In this document: piece by piece, positions 34,420-42,668 of the stretch
Numbering within the stretch: the first letter of the stretch is position 1
How the letters are laid out: every line of letters begins with the position of its first letter
NCBI GenBank assembly: GCA_030765135.1
Contig: JAVCDC010000101.1
Location: 1 to 64,000 of the forward strand
Length of the DNA stretch: 64,000 nucleotides
Direction: 5' to 3'
From: Candidatus Tritonobacter lacicola
GTDB lineage: Bacteria > Auribacterota > Tritonobacteria > Tritonobacterales > Tritonobacteraceae
The notes under the pieces: generated by a model
Told to the model about the DNA's origin: nothing
The model's input: only the letters and a program-made list of their open reading frames with translations
Databases searched by the model: none
Program-made: the position numbers and the translations under genes

Positions 34420-34995
34420 ATGAAATTGATGAAGACAGGATGCTTTAATAATTACTTGATTGAAAGTTCCGGATTGGGTATAAAAGTTATTGACCATAGG
34501 GTGCCTATGCAAGCTACCGCGTTATGCTTTGTCCTTGCTTTTCTGACGGTTTTTTCTCTCGGGAACGTTTACGGTGAGACCGGTTCCACTGCCGGCAGCT
34601 CCGGGAAAACGGTCCTGAGGGCGAAGGGAGAGGGGAAACCCCGTGCCGGGTGCACCGATGCACAGGCCCGCCTCCTTGCCAAGCGGGCGGCTACCTTGTC
34701 CGCCTATCGAAACCTTCTCAAGCGGGTCGGGGACTGCTCCGGCAGCGTTGAAAAAGGTACTGGACATGTCTCGGTGGACGGCTATATTAAGGGGGCCTTT
34801 GTGGACGAGGTAAGGTATTATTCCGATGGACGTGTAGTGGTTGTTCTAGGCCTGCCTGTGGGCACGAAAGACGCATCCGGGACCGTTTCAGGCACGGCTG
34901 CCGAGGCCGGTCCGGAAGGTGAATACAGGGTAGAGAGGCCGGGAACGGAGATTTCTGAGAAAGAGTGGAAGTCGTTAGATGCGGTGGTCCAATGA
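34420..34995 (+). CDS. LPP20-like domain exported protein
   Basis: 191 aa. ATG 34420 has AAGGAG 4 nt upstream, but the hydrophobic export segment begins only near residue 30 (MQATALCFVLAFLTVF), so ATG 34507 is an alternative. The domain CTDAQARLLAKRAATLSAYR followed by NLLKRVG and later VRYYSDGRVVVVLGLPV matches the LPP20 fold (AxxxAxRAAxxDAYRxL), found in Helicobacter LPP20 and Vibrio FlgP. It is the first gene of the envelope cluster, behind the sigma-54 element and 35 bp before the triple-LPP20 gene. Confidence 0.75.
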   Translation: MKLMKTGCFNNYLIESSGLGIKVIDHRVPMQATALCFVLAFLTVFSLGNVYGETGSTAGSSGKTVLRAKGEGKPRAGCTDAQARLLAKRAATLSAYRNLLKRVGDCSGSVEKGTGHVSVDGYIKGAFVDEVRYYSDGRVVVVLGLPVGTKDASGTVSGTAAEAGPEGEYRVERPGTEISEKEWKSLDAVVQ

Positions 34996-35030
34996 CCGCT
35001 CGCAAAACATTAAACGGAAAGGAGATGCTT

Positions 35031-36338
35031 ATGATGAGGAAATGGACAGTTGCCCTCCTTGTCGGAGTGGTTGCGGCAGCTCTCGTGAGTGTGCCGGCCA
35101 TGTCGCAGATGACTGCGGGCCAGCGCCAGCTCATGGCGAAGCGCGCCGCGCAGGCCGATGCCTACCGGCAATTGGGCGAGGAGATTAAGGGCTTGCAGAT
35201 ATCCTCGGACACCTACGTGAGGGATTACGTCGCGGAGAGTGACCAGATATCGACCGAGCTCGACGCCTTCATCAAGGGGCTGAAGATGAAGGGAAGGCCG
35301 CGCTATCTGGACGACGGTTCCTGCGAGGTCGAAGTACAGGTAACTCTCAGCCAGCTCATCCAGGCCCTGAAGACGATCCAGCACAAGTACCCGAGCGGCA
35401 AGGTGATCGAGTTCGACCAGATGGTCAAGTTCACCAAGAAGTCGGTCATCACGGCCACGGGTATCGGTGTTGCTCCGGGCGAGGAGCCGGCCGCCGCGAA
35501 GGAGACCGGTGCGACGTCGGGACGCTACAAGCCATGGGCGGGCGTTCCCGGCTGGGAGAACGTCACCACGCAGGGACGCCTCCTGGCACAGCGTGCCGCG
35601 CTCACCGATGCGCGGAGGAACCTAGCCGAGACCGTCAAGGGTCTGAGGATAACCTCGAACACCTATGTCCGGGACTTCGTTGTCGAAAGCGACGTCATCC
35701 AGACAGACCTCGATGCTTTCATCAAGGGCATCAAGCAGGTCGGAGGGTATCGCTACGAGCCCAACTTGATCGTGGAGTGCGATGTCGAAGTGATGATCCA
35801 GAAGGTCATCAAGGAGCTAACGAAGATCAGGCAGCAGATGATCACCCGGGGCCACAACTGGCACAGGGTCGAGTTCCAGGATGTCAATTTCGAGAAGATC
35901 GTCGGCTGGGGCCCGAAAAAAGTCATCAAGGCCAACGGCACAGGTACCGTGCGACCGGACGGGATAAAGAAAGGAGCTGCCTCGACAGGGGCAGCTTCTT
36001 CCGCCCCTTCTGCTCCCGCATGGGCCGCCGATGTCGTCACCGCGACAGGCACCGGCATTGTTAAAGAAGGAGAGCCCCCCACGCTCGGGCGCCTCAACGC
36101 GGAGCGCGCCGCCGAGCTGGACGCAAAAAGAAATCTCACCGAGAAGATCTACGGTGTTCATATAACGGCTACCACTACCGTAAAAGACTATGTGACGGAA
36201 CACGATGAAGTTTCCACCGATGTGAAGCAGTTTCTTGCCGGCGCCTCCAGGGTCGGCGAGCCGAGGTACAATGATGACGGCAGCGTCGAGGTGACGATGC
36301 AGCTGCCGCTTGAAGGACTGGCGAAGTTAGTAAAATAG
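35031..36338 (+). CDS. Exported protein with three LPP20-like domains
   Basis: 435 aa with a signal peptide ending near AMSQ. Three repeats of about 85-100 aa each open with QRQLMAKRAAQADAYRQL, GRLLAQRAALTDARRNL and GRLNAERAAELDAKRNL, continue with xxVxDYVxExDxxxTDLDAFIKG-type stretches, and end with a DDGSxEVxMQLPLxxL strand. The single domain occurs in FlgP and LPP20 lipoproteins of outer-membrane structures; three copies suggest a ring or scaffold built from the repeated fold. AAAGGAG precedes several in-frame ATGs; 35031 gives the best spacing. Part of a tight co-directional run to 38269. Confidence 0.78.
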   Translation: MMRKWTVALLVGVVAAALVSVPAMSQMTAGQRQLMAKRAAQADAYRQLGEEIKGLQISSDTYVRDYVAESDQISTELDAFIKGLKMKGRPRYLDDGSCEVEVQVTLSQLIQALKTIQHKYPSGKVIEFDQMVKFTKKSVITATGIGVAPGEEPAAAKETGATSGRYKPWAGVPGWENVTTQGRLLAQRAALTDARRNLAETVKGLRITSNTYVRDFVVESDVIQTDLDAFIKGIKQVGGYRYEPNLIVECDVEVMIQKVIKELTKIRQQMITRGHNWHRVEFQDVNFEKIVGWGPKKVIKANGTGTVRPDGIKKGAASTGAASSAPSAPAWAADVVTATGTGIVKEGEPPTLGRLNAERAAELDAKRNLTEKIYGVHITATTTVKDYVTEHDEVSTDVKQFLAGASRVGEPRYNDDGSVEVTMQLPLEGLAKLVK

Positions 36339-36368
36339 TAGAGTAACCCGAAAAAGGAGGTGTGGAGA

Positions 36369-36509
36369 ATGAAGAAGTTAGGTCTGTTGTTTTTGAGTCT
36401 CGCTTTCGTGGCCATGGTGATGGGTTGCAAGACCCACACGTATCATCCCACGACGACGGAGACCATTAGCGAGGGCGTTGTTGTAAGCGAGGATACGGTA
36501 GTCGAGTAA
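36369..36509 (+). CDS. Small lipoprotein
   Basis: 46 aa: MKKLGLLFLSLAFVAMVMGC is a signal peptide ending in a lipobox with Cys20, followed by a short Thr/Glu/Val-rich tail. AAAGGAGGTGTGGAGA precedes the ATG. No domain. It is the first of three short lipoproteins between LPP20-domain and FlgT-like genes, and could be an outer-membrane anchor or chaperone for their products. Confidence 0.75.
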   Translation: MKKLGLLFLSLAFVAMVMGCKTHTYHPTTTETISEGVVVSEDTVVE

Positions 36510-36532
36510 CGGAAACACTACAGGAGACTGAT

Positions 36533-36721
36533 ATGAAAAAGTTTTTACCCTGCATCGCGCTCCTTCTCTTCGCGATCTCCGTGACAAGCTGCACCTACGA
36601 AAAGCACATGATACCGGACGGCAAGGGCGGAATGATCGTGGAGAAGCGGAGGAAGGGAAGCAAGGAAGTCGAGTACGAGAGAGTCTCTCCCAAGCCTGTT
36701 AAGGTGGAATACGACGATTGA
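36533..36721 (+). CDS. Small lipoprotein
   Basis: 62 aa: MKKFLPCIALLLFAISVTSC is the lipoprotein signal with Cys20, followed by a charged tail (KGGMIVEKRRKGSKEVEYER). No known domain. It lies 23 bp after the previous lipoprotein gene, same strand, and is expected to be translated from the same message. Confidence 0.75.
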   Translation: MKKFLPCIALLLFAISVTSCTYEKHMIPDGKGGMIVEKRRKGSKEVEYERVSPKPVKVEYDD

Positions 36722-36753
36722 CGGGATTAACAAGTAACCATTAGAGGTACGCT

Positions 36754-36993
36754 ATGAAGTTTTTCAATGCGATGGTAGTGATGCTGCTCCTGGCCGGTGT
36801 TGCCTTTGTCGGCTGCGATACGGTGGAGCACCGCGGCGGACCTGCGCCGCAGGCCACGACGAGGGCCGTCGAGGAGATAGAGATCGAGGAAGGCGGAGCG
36901 CCGCCTCCTGGTATGCGTGTCAGCTACCCCGGAGCGCCGGGGCAGGCTGGCGAGAAGAAAAGAGTGACAGAGCAGAGGGAAGTAGTCCGTTAA
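36754..36993 (+). CDS. Small lipoprotein
   Basis: 79 aa with lipobox AFVGC (Cys21) after a short hydrophobic signal, then a Pro/Gly/Glu-rich tail with no predicted fold (VEEIEIEEGGAPPPGMRVSY). It is the third short lipoprotein in the run. AGAGGTACGCT precedes the ATG. Three consecutive hairpins follow its stop. Confidence 0.72.
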   Translation: MKFFNAMVVMLLLAGVAFVGCDTVEHRGGPAPQATTRAVEEIEIEEGGAPPPGMRVSYPGAPGQAGEKKRVTEQREVVR

Positions 36994-37080
36994 ATAAAAT
37001 TTTTCCAAGAAAAATTTTATTAGATTAGCTCCGGCGAAGCCGGAGCCGGATAAATTAATTCGCTTTGCTAATTAATTTAT
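36993..37080. terminator. Three tandem hairpins before the FlgT-like gene
   Basis: Stem 1: AATAAAATTTTT with its complement (36993-37021). Stem 2: GCTCCGGC / GCCGGAGC (37028-37046). Stem 3: ATAAATTAATT / AATTAATTTAT (37050-37080). They may attenuate or process the transcript between the lipoprotein genes and the FlgT-like gene. Confidence 0.55.
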
Positions 37081-37096
37081 TATAGGGGGTAGATTT

Positions 37097-38269
37097 ATGC
37101 GTTTATGTTTTAGTGTAACCGTAGTGTGTTTGTCGTTAGCTGTTCTCATATCCTTCCCGGGAGCCTTGCTGTCGCAGGAGAAGACCGTTACAGCCGAGGG
37201 CATAGCAGCTGTCACCGGCGACGATGCCGACAGCATGCTCAAAGCGAGGGACGAGGCCATTAACCGCGCCCAGCGGAGGGCCATAGAGGAAGGTGTCGGG
37301 ACGCTGGTCGACTCGGAGACGATGGTCGAGAACTTCCAGTTGCTGGACGACAAGATCTATTCCCATGTCAAGGGCTACATCAAGGGCTACGAGGTCGTCG
37401 AGGACAACAAGGGGGAGGGGGGCCTCTACAGGGTCAAGATCGACGCCACGGTCGCCCTGGCGTCCCTCACGAAGGACATCAAGGCCCTCAACATCATTAA
37501 GGAGCGGAAGAAGAACCCCCGCATAATGATCATCTACAAGGAGTACATCGACGGCCTTGAGGAGCCCGGGCAGATCACACAGACCGCGATGGAGAAAAAG
37601 TTCCTCAGCAAGAACTTCCCCCTCGTGGACAAGGCCCAGATGGAGGCTATAAAGGGGCGCGACGCCACACTGGCGATCAGCGACCTCTCGAGGGCCGCGG
37701 CACTGGGTAGAAGGTTCGGGGCCGAGGTGGTGATTGTAGGCGAGGCGACGTCCTCCCTCATAGATTCGAGCAGGCCGTACGGTGTCTCGGTCTTTCACTA
37801 CGAGGGGCAGACATCCGGCAAGGCGCTAGATGTCGATACGGCAAACCTCCTTTATTCCGAGAGCGTCTCAACGGGCCGCGTCTCGGGCGGCGGCCGCGTC
37901 CCCGTTGCCAAGGACGCCCTGGCCAAGGCCGGCGAGATGATGGCTGACAAGATGATGAAAGGGATAGTGGAGCGGTGGAGGAGCGAGGTCTTCAACGTCA
38001 CAACGGTGCAGATTATTGCCTCGAACGCCACTAACCGCCTCAGGAAGAACTTCGAGAAGGAGCTCAAGGGGATACGCGGCGTACAGAGCGTGGACGAGCG
38101 GAGCTGGACGAACAAGATACTGGAGGTCGACGTGAAGGTCGACGCCGCCATGTGGTCCGATTTCGCATCAACGCTGGAAAACCTGAAGACGGTCGACGTC
38201 GAGTTGACGGGTAAGACACAGAACAGGATCGACGTGCGTCTGGACGAGCCGATAACGGCCGCCCAATAA
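37097..38269 (+). CDS. FlgT-like exported protein
   Basis: 390 aa with a signal peptide (about residues 1-26). The N-terminal region TVTAEGIAAVTGDDADSMLK then ARDEAINRAQRRAIEEGVG and HVKGYIKGYEVVEDNK matches the FlgT N-terminal domain. The middle region NPRIMIIYKEYIDGL to RRFGAEVVIVGEATSS resembles the FlgT middle, TolB-like domain. The C-terminal 120 aa form a further domain with the same kind of fold. In Vibrio, FlgT builds the outer-membrane H ring of the flagellum with FlgO and FlgP. No flagellar genes are nearby, so another outer-membrane assembly is implied. Confidence 0.75.
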   Translation: MRLCFSVTVVCLSLAVLISFPGALLSQEKTVTAEGIAAVTGDDADSMLKARDEAINRAQRRAIEEGVGTLVDSETMVENFQLLDDKIYSHVKGYIKGYEVVEDNKGEGGLYRVKIDATVALASLTKDIKALNIIKERKKNPRIMIIYKEYIDGLEEPGQITQTAMEKKFLSKNFPLVDKAQMEAIKGRDATLAISDLSRAAALGRRFGAEVVIVGEATSSLIDSSRPYGVSVFHYEGQTSGKALDVDTANLLYSESVSTGRVSGGGRVPVAKDALAKAGEMMADKMMKGIVERWRSEVFNVTTVQIIASNATNRLRKNFEKELKGIRGVQSVDERSWTNKILEVDVKVDAAMWSDFASTLENLKTVDVELTGKTQNRIDVRLDEPITAAQ

Positions 38270-38321
38270 ATAAATCAATTCGCTTCCTGCCTGTTAGCAG
38301 GCAGGAAGCGAATTGATTTAT
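38270..38321. terminator. Perfect 24-bp-stem hairpin after the FlgT-like gene
   Basis: Arms 38270-38293 and 38298-38321 are exact complements (starting ATAAATCAATTCGC) with loop TTAG. A second hairpin, GCTCAGAC / GTCTGAGC, follows at 38325-38343. Likely transcription terminator or RNA-stabilising element. Confidence 0.7.
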
Positions 38322-38660
38322 CCGGCTCAGACTTCGTCTGAGCGAAGAACCGGTTTCCTCCAAAAAGTCTGACTATTCACAAATCTCATCTACCCCCGCA
38401 AGCTGGGTCATAATATAATTTGAAATATGAAAGTGGATTCCTGCTTCAAGAAATGTATTAACGTACTAGAGGATTTTCATTTGCTTTGAACTTTTAGCTT
38501 TTAACATGGAACTGAATTATTCCCTCTCCCCCCATGGGGGGAGGGTAGGGTGAGGGGGGTGGGGCGAAAACGGGATTGATAAATAAGTACAATATGCTAA
38601 TGTAGTGGTATAAGCGTTGGGAGGTATAAACTATAAACATTACGGTACAAGGAGGTGTGT
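38322..38660. other. Spacer
   Basis: No gene. Contains a CCCTCTCCCCCC / GGGGGGAGGG hairpin at about 38521-38550, like the MITE interior but without the MITE ends. A clear ribosome binding site AAGGAGG stands at 38649-38655. No strong promoter recognised. Confidence 0.55.
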
Positions 38661-39938
38661 ATGGGTTTTAAGTCAGTTTGGATGGTGTTGATCGCACTGG
38701 CCGTTGGCGTGTGCCTGGCGGCCCCGTGCACTGCGCAGAAGATGGAAGCTGAGAAGGACGACTTCACAGTCAGCTCGACTGCCGACGAGAAGGGCCATGT
38801 CCAGTTCAGCGCTCCCGCGGGGACGATCAGGGGAGGCCGGATGCCGATACAGTGGTATCTCAAGGTAAAAAAGACAGGGGCCTCGGCCCAGGGTACTATC
38901 CCGGAAAACAGGAGCTTCAAGGGGTCCGTCGAGGCGGGCTCCAAGGACAAGATTTACTTGGAATTGATCTCCGCCGACGGACAGAAGGAGAAGATCAAGC
39001 TGAAGACGCTTGACCTGGCCAGGAAATCCGCCCTGCGCGACAAGAAGGGCGAGCTCCGCAAGGACCGCCCCGCCTGGAAGGGGCCGAAGCAGATAGTCAA
39101 GATCGACCAGTTCACGAACCAGGCTGGAGCAGAGGGCCAGGCCGCCCTTTCTCACAACCCCGAGATGGCCTTCAAAGACGCCCTGGTAAACACCGGCCAC
39201 TTCATTGTCGTCGGTACTACACATGACCGCAAGGAGGCGCTTGCCGAGCAGGATTTCGCAGTGAGCGGAAGGGCGTCAGGTGGCAAGAAGATTGCCAAGA
39301 TCGGCAAGTTGCAGCTGGCTCAGTATGTCATAAAGGGCGCAATAACCGGCTACGCCTCGAAGACGAGCGGCAAAAGCGGCGGCGTCGGCGCCTACGGCTT
39401 CTCCATCGGCGGCAAGGGAAAGAAGGGCTACATGGAGATAGCCATGAGCGTTGTTGATACGAGCACCGGCACGGTTGTCTTCTCCGAGAAGGCGCGCGGC
39501 GAGCCGGAGGGTAAGGGATTCTCCCTCGGTGGTGGCGGCGGCTATTTCGGCGTCCCTGTCGGCGGCCACGGAGGCGCGGAGAAGCAGGATTCCGCCGACC
39601 TGATCGTGCAGAACTGCATCGATAACGCCGTGGACAAGCTGGCGCGCAAGTTCGCCACGCTTCCATGGAAGTCATCAATCGCGAAGGTCGCCGGGCCGAA
39701 GATATACATCAACGGCGGCGAGCGCGCGGGCATCAAGGTCGGCGAGAAGTTCAAGGTCGTCTCCCTCGGCGAGGCGATTATCGACGATGACACCGGCGAG
39801 ATCCTGGACGACGGCTCCGCGGAGCAGACCACCAAGGGTGTGATCGAGGTCATCAAGAACACGAAGAAGCTCTCGATCTGCACTGCCGCGACCGGCGGCC
39901 CATTTGAGAAGGGCAATACGGTCGTCTTCAAAGAATAA
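38661..39938 (+). CDS. CsgG-like secreted protein with FlgT-C-like C-terminal domain
   Basis: 425 aa. Signal peptide to about residue 26, an N-terminal beta domain (30-125), then a CsgG-like region: VKIDQFTNQAGAEGQ, FIVVGTTHDRKEALAEQDF, YVIKGAITGYASK, Gly-rich stretches and DTSTGTVVFSEKARGEP. CsgG forms the outer-membrane pore for curli. The last 85 aa (KIYINGGERAGIKVGEKFKV, DDDTGEILDD, FEKGNTVVFKE) resemble the FlgT C-terminal barrel. There is no N-terminal lipobox Cys, unlike classical CsgG. A paralogue follows. No csgA-, csgE- or csgF-like gene is nearby, so the partner is unknown. Confidence 0.78.
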   Translation: MGFKSVWMVLIALAVGVCLAAPCTAQKMEAEKDDFTVSSTADEKGHVQFSAPAGTIRGGRMPIQWYLKVKKTGASAQGTIPENRSFKGSVEAGSKDKIYLELISADGQKEKIKLKTLDLARKSALRDKKGELRKDRPAWKGPKQIVKIDQFTNQAGAEGQAALSHNPEMAFKDALVNTGHFIVVGTTHDRKEALAEQDFAVSGRASGGKKIAKIGKLQLAQYVIKGAITGYASKTSGKSGGVGAYGFSIGGKGKKGYMEIAMSVVDTSTGTVVFSEKARGEPEGKGFSLGGGGGYFGVPVGGHGGAEKQDSADLIVQNCIDNAVDKLARKFATLPWKSSIAKVAGPKIYINGGERAGIKVGEKFKVVSLGEAIIDDDTGEILDDGSAEQTTKGVIEVIKNTKKLSICTAATGGPFEKGNTVVFKE

Positions 39939-39961
39939 GCGCAGAAAAACCCGTTACCGGG

Positions 39962-39999
39962 AAAGCAGGGGCGCCGTTGAGATACGGCGCCCCTGCTTT
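39962..39999 (+). terminator. Rho-independent terminator
   Basis: AAAGCAGGGGCGCCGT and ACGGCGCCCCTGCTTTT form a 16-bp stem ending in T residues, 23 bp after the CsgG-like stop. Confidence 0.88.
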
Positions 40000-40002
40000 T
40001 AA

Positions 40003-40215
40003 TAAGAAAATAAGAGAATAAGGGAATAAGAGAATAGGGGATTAAAGGGTGGGAAAGAGATTCGAGGATTTAAAGGCTTGGCAGTTGGCAAGTTCTTAAT
40101 GGTTACTTGGGCTATCTGCAAAAGAAACTTAAAGAGAGCAAATAGCTAATACTATATTTACTTATTCTCTTATTTCCTTATTATCTTACTATCTTATTTA
40201 CTTATTTTCTTGTTC
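40003..40215. repeat. Fold-back of TAAGA/TCTTA words enclosing a gene remnant
   Basis: AAGAAAATAAGAGAATAAGG (40004-40030) and an inverse stretch of TTATTCTCTTATTTCC-type words (40160-40215) flank about 100 bp that contain the remnant at 40049-40145. Confidence 0.7.
40049..40145 (+). pseudogene. Remnant of a four-helix-bundle (23S rRNA intervening-sequence type) protein gene
   Basis: GTG-started frame VGKRFEDLKAWQLASS then a stop; RFEDLKAWQLA is the typical opening of S23/four-helix-bundle proteins. In another frame the end reads LNGYLGYLQKKLKESK and a stop, like the C-terminus of the same family. The middle is deleted. Flanking fold-back words suggest the whole unit was once mobile. Confidence 0.6.
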
Positions 40216-40283
40216 TCTTGATATTACTTGCAATATGCGGCCATTAAGGGTAAGAATATATTTTGAAAAGATTGTTTAGGGAA

Positions 40284-41624
40284 ATGAAAACAAACATTAG
40301 ATTGATGATCACGGCTGCTATTCTGGCTGCGGCCTTTTTTGTCGCACCGCCGCACGCGTCGGCCGACATTGGGCAGAGTCTGCGGGAGCTGTTTCCCGGA
40401 GGTTCTTCGGGGCCGTCATCGAAAAAGATCAGGGCCGAGGCGAAGGACTTCGACATAACACCGATAGCCGACGAGGAGGGTTTTTACCACATAGAAGCCT
40501 CTCCCGGCACCATCATGGGCGGGACGATGCCCATGCATTATTACATCAAGGTAAAGCAGACGCTGGACGCCGCGCATGGGAAAGTCTCCGAGGACAGGAG
40601 CTTCAACGCGAAGGTCCGGGCCAGTTCCGCCGACAGGATCTACCTGGACATCGTCGACGCCAACGGCCTGAAGAAGGTAGTGAAGCTGAAAACGATCGAT
40701 CTTGCCAAAAGGTCCGCTATCAGGGATGAGGAGGGGAACCTTCGCAAGGAGCTGTTTACCTTCAAGGGTCCTAAGAAGATCGTGCGGATCGACAGGTTCA
40801 TCAACCAGGCCGGCGCGGAGGGGCAGGCGATCCTGCCGAAGAACATGGAGCAGGCACTGGCGGCCTCCCTGACCGAGTCAGGCAACTTCGTGGTTGTGGC
40901 GGGCAAGGAAGACACGGAGAGCGCGCTTGCCGAGCAGGACTTTTCGGTGAGCGGGCGCGCCTCGAAGGGCAAAAAGACCGCCAGGATCGGCAAGATGCAG
41001 ACGGCCCAGTATATTATAAACGGCGCCATCACCGGGTACGCCTCAAAGACGAAGGGAGGGGGCGGCGGGGCGTCCGCTTACGGAATCGGGGTGGGCGGCG
41101 CGGCCGCCAAGGGTTACCTGGAGATAGCGTTGAAGGTAGTTGATACCACGACCGGGACGGTGGCATTTTCGGTCAAGGCCCGCGGCGCGCCGGTCAGCGC
41201 GTCCGGCAGCATCGGCGGCGGCGGGGGGTTTTGGGGCATTCCCGTCGGGGCGAAAGCCGGCGGCGAGAAGATCGATTCGGCGGACCTCTTCGTCCAGAAC
41301 TGCATCGACAACGCCACCTATATGCTGGCCAGGAAATTTTACAAGCTTCCCTGGAAAGCACCGGTCGTTAAGGTGGACGGCCCCAAGGTATTCGTTCGCG
41401 GCGGAACCCGCGAGGGAATAAGAGAGGGGACCAGGTTCCAGGTTATCTCTCTGGGTGAGCCCGTCGTGGATCCGGACACGGGCGAGGTGCTGGACGACGG
41501 AACGGAGTCCGCGACGAAGAAAGGATTCATAGAGGTAATAAAGACGATGCCCAGGATGTCGGTCTGCACGGGCGCTTCCGGCGGGCCTTTCGATGTCGGG
41601 GATATTGTCGTTTTTAAGCAATAA
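40284..41624 (+). CDS. CsgG-like secreted protein with FlgT-C-like domain (paralogue)
   Basis: 446 aa; strong paralogue of the gene at 38661. Signal peptide to ASA, N-terminal beta domain with YHIEASPGTIMGGTMPMHYY, CsgG-like core with VRIDRFINQAGAEGQAILP, NFVVVAGKEDTESALAEQDF, YIINGAITGYASKTK and DTTTGTVAFSVKARGAP, and the C-terminal barrel with VFVRGGTREGIREGTRFQV and DPDTGEVLDDG. ATG 40284 is preferred over TTG 40263. The two CsgG-like genes likely arose by tandem duplication and may form a mixed ring, or serve two substrates. Ends in a bidirectional terminator. Confidence 0.78.
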   Translation: MKTNIRLMITAAILAAAFFVAPPHASADIGQSLRELFPGGSSGPSSKKIRAEAKDFDITPIADEEGFYHIEASPGTIMGGTMPMHYYIKVKQTLDAAHGKVSEDRSFNAKVRASSADRIYLDIVDANGLKKVVKLKTIDLAKRSAIRDEEGNLRKELFTFKGPKKIVRIDRFINQAGAEGQAILPKNMEQALAASLTESGNFVVVAGKEDTESALAEQDFSVSGRASKGKKTARIGKMQTAQYIINGAITGYASKTKGGGGGASAYGIGVGGAAAKGYLEIALKVVDTTTGTVAFSVKARGAPVSASGSIGGGGGFWGIPVGAKAGGEKIDSADLFVQNCIDNATYMLARKFYKLPWKAPVVKVDGPKVFVRGGTREGIREGTRFQVISLGEPVVDPDTGEVLDDGTESATKKGFIEVIKTMPRMSVCTGASGGPFDVGDIVVFKQ

Positions 41625-41682
41625 TATTTTCAGCTCCGTATTCACAGCCTTCAAAAGGCTGTGAATACGGAGCTAAAAATAT
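41624..41682. terminator. Bidirectional terminator between convergent genes
   Basis: 28-nt arms (41624-41651, 41655-41682) starting ATATTTTCAGCTCCG pair with a single mismatch around a 3-nt loop. Both stop codons (41622-41624 on +, 41673-41675 on -) touch or lie in the arms. Confidence 0.85.
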
Positions 41683-42398
41683 CTGATCAGGAGGCCTGCC
41701 CCCAATCCTATGGCGAGGCTCACAAGGCCGTAGGCAATCGATCCGATGTTGCCCGGCGCCATGTTTGCCTTCTCAAGCCTGTTGGCTGTAAGCGGCCGCA
41801 GCAGGAGGACTGGGATGGCCAGCAGCATCCAGGTGTAGCCTGCCAGCGGCAGAAGAAGAAAGAAGCTCCTCTCGATTATGCCGTGCCACTTCTCCGCCGT
41901 TGAGAATTCTTTCTCTCCACGGACCGTCTTCTCGAGCGACGCGATGAAGAAGGCGCCTCCCCATGTTGCCGCCAGGAACACAGTTAAAAAATATACAAGC
42001 CCGTTGTCGAGGTAGAGGCGCATGAGCATGCTTGTTGGTTCTAATTCCCCGGCGTTTACTCTGCGGAGGGGCGTGACGAAGACCAGCGCGAGTGTGAGGA
42101 TATGGAGAACCTGGTCCATCAGGAACGTATAAACGTTGTCCAGGTTCGGCCATTTTTTCGTTATGGAAACCTTGAGCCAGTCGACGGGGAAGTGGACGAG
42201 GCTCAGGATGCAGATGAAGAACCAGGTGATCGGCCAGCGGAGAAAGGGGAATAGAAAGATTGTGAACATGGCCCCGTGCATGGCCGCGTGGAGGACCTGT
42301 CCACGCAGGGAGCGCGTCTTCGCCTCGTAGATCCGCGTTACCTGTAGGGGGAAGTCCGCCACGAAGTGGGCGAGGAGCAGACGGGCAAAGATAAACAT
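41673..42398 (-). CDS. DUF3307 family membrane protein
   Basis: 241 aa, about seven hydrophobic segments. The opening FARLLAHFVADFPLQVTRIY followed by H-rich helices (VLHAAMHGAMFTIFLF, HFPVDWLKV, FLMDQVLHILTLAL) is characteristic of DUF3307. Conserved His and Asp in the membrane suggest metal binding or catalysis, but the function is unknown. Convergent with the second CsgG-like gene; its stop lies in the shared terminator stem. Confidence 0.85.
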   Translation of the reverse strand: MFIFARLLLAHFVADFPLQVTRIYEAKTRSLRGQVLHAAMHGAMFTIFLFPFLRWPITWFFICILSLVHFPVDWLKVSITKKWPNLDNVYTFLMDQVLHILTLALVFVTPLRRVNAGELEPTSMLMRLYLDNGLVYFLTVFLAATWGGAFFIASLEKTVRGEKEFSTAEKWHGIIERSFFLLLPLAGYTWMLLAIPVLLLRPLTANRLEKANMAPGNIGSIAYGLVSLAIGLGAGLLIRYF

Positions 42399-42668
42399 AG
42401 TGTTATTAGGCCTTATTCTAAAAGTACTTGTTTGTACGGCAAAATAGATTAAATAAATTCAGCTTAAAATCCGAATTCCTCCGTCAGACCCGGCGGCTCT
42501 GCCGGACGGGGAAACCAGAAATCCGAATGAATGTCCAATGACCTAACCTGAATTATTCATCAACTTGGCGAAAATTGTTGCAATGCCAAGGAGAACAATA
42601 GGTTACAGCATATCATCTCGAAAATATAATTTTTCAGACCGATCTATTCATGAACTTTTGTTTATTGT

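Noticed and set aside
36369-38269. Part of a flagellar operon because of the FlgT-like and LPP20 proteins
   Set aside because: No flagellin, rod, hook, export or motor gene is present anywhere in the 64 kb.
38521-38560. Third MITE copy suggested by the CCCTCTCCCCCC hairpin
   Set aside because: Only the inner hairpin word is similar; the GGTTCTTCTCC ends and an 8-bp target duplication are absent.
38655-38660. GTG at 38655 as start of the first CsgG-like gene
   Set aside because: It overlaps the AAGGAGG ribosome binding site itself; ATG 38661 has correct spacing.
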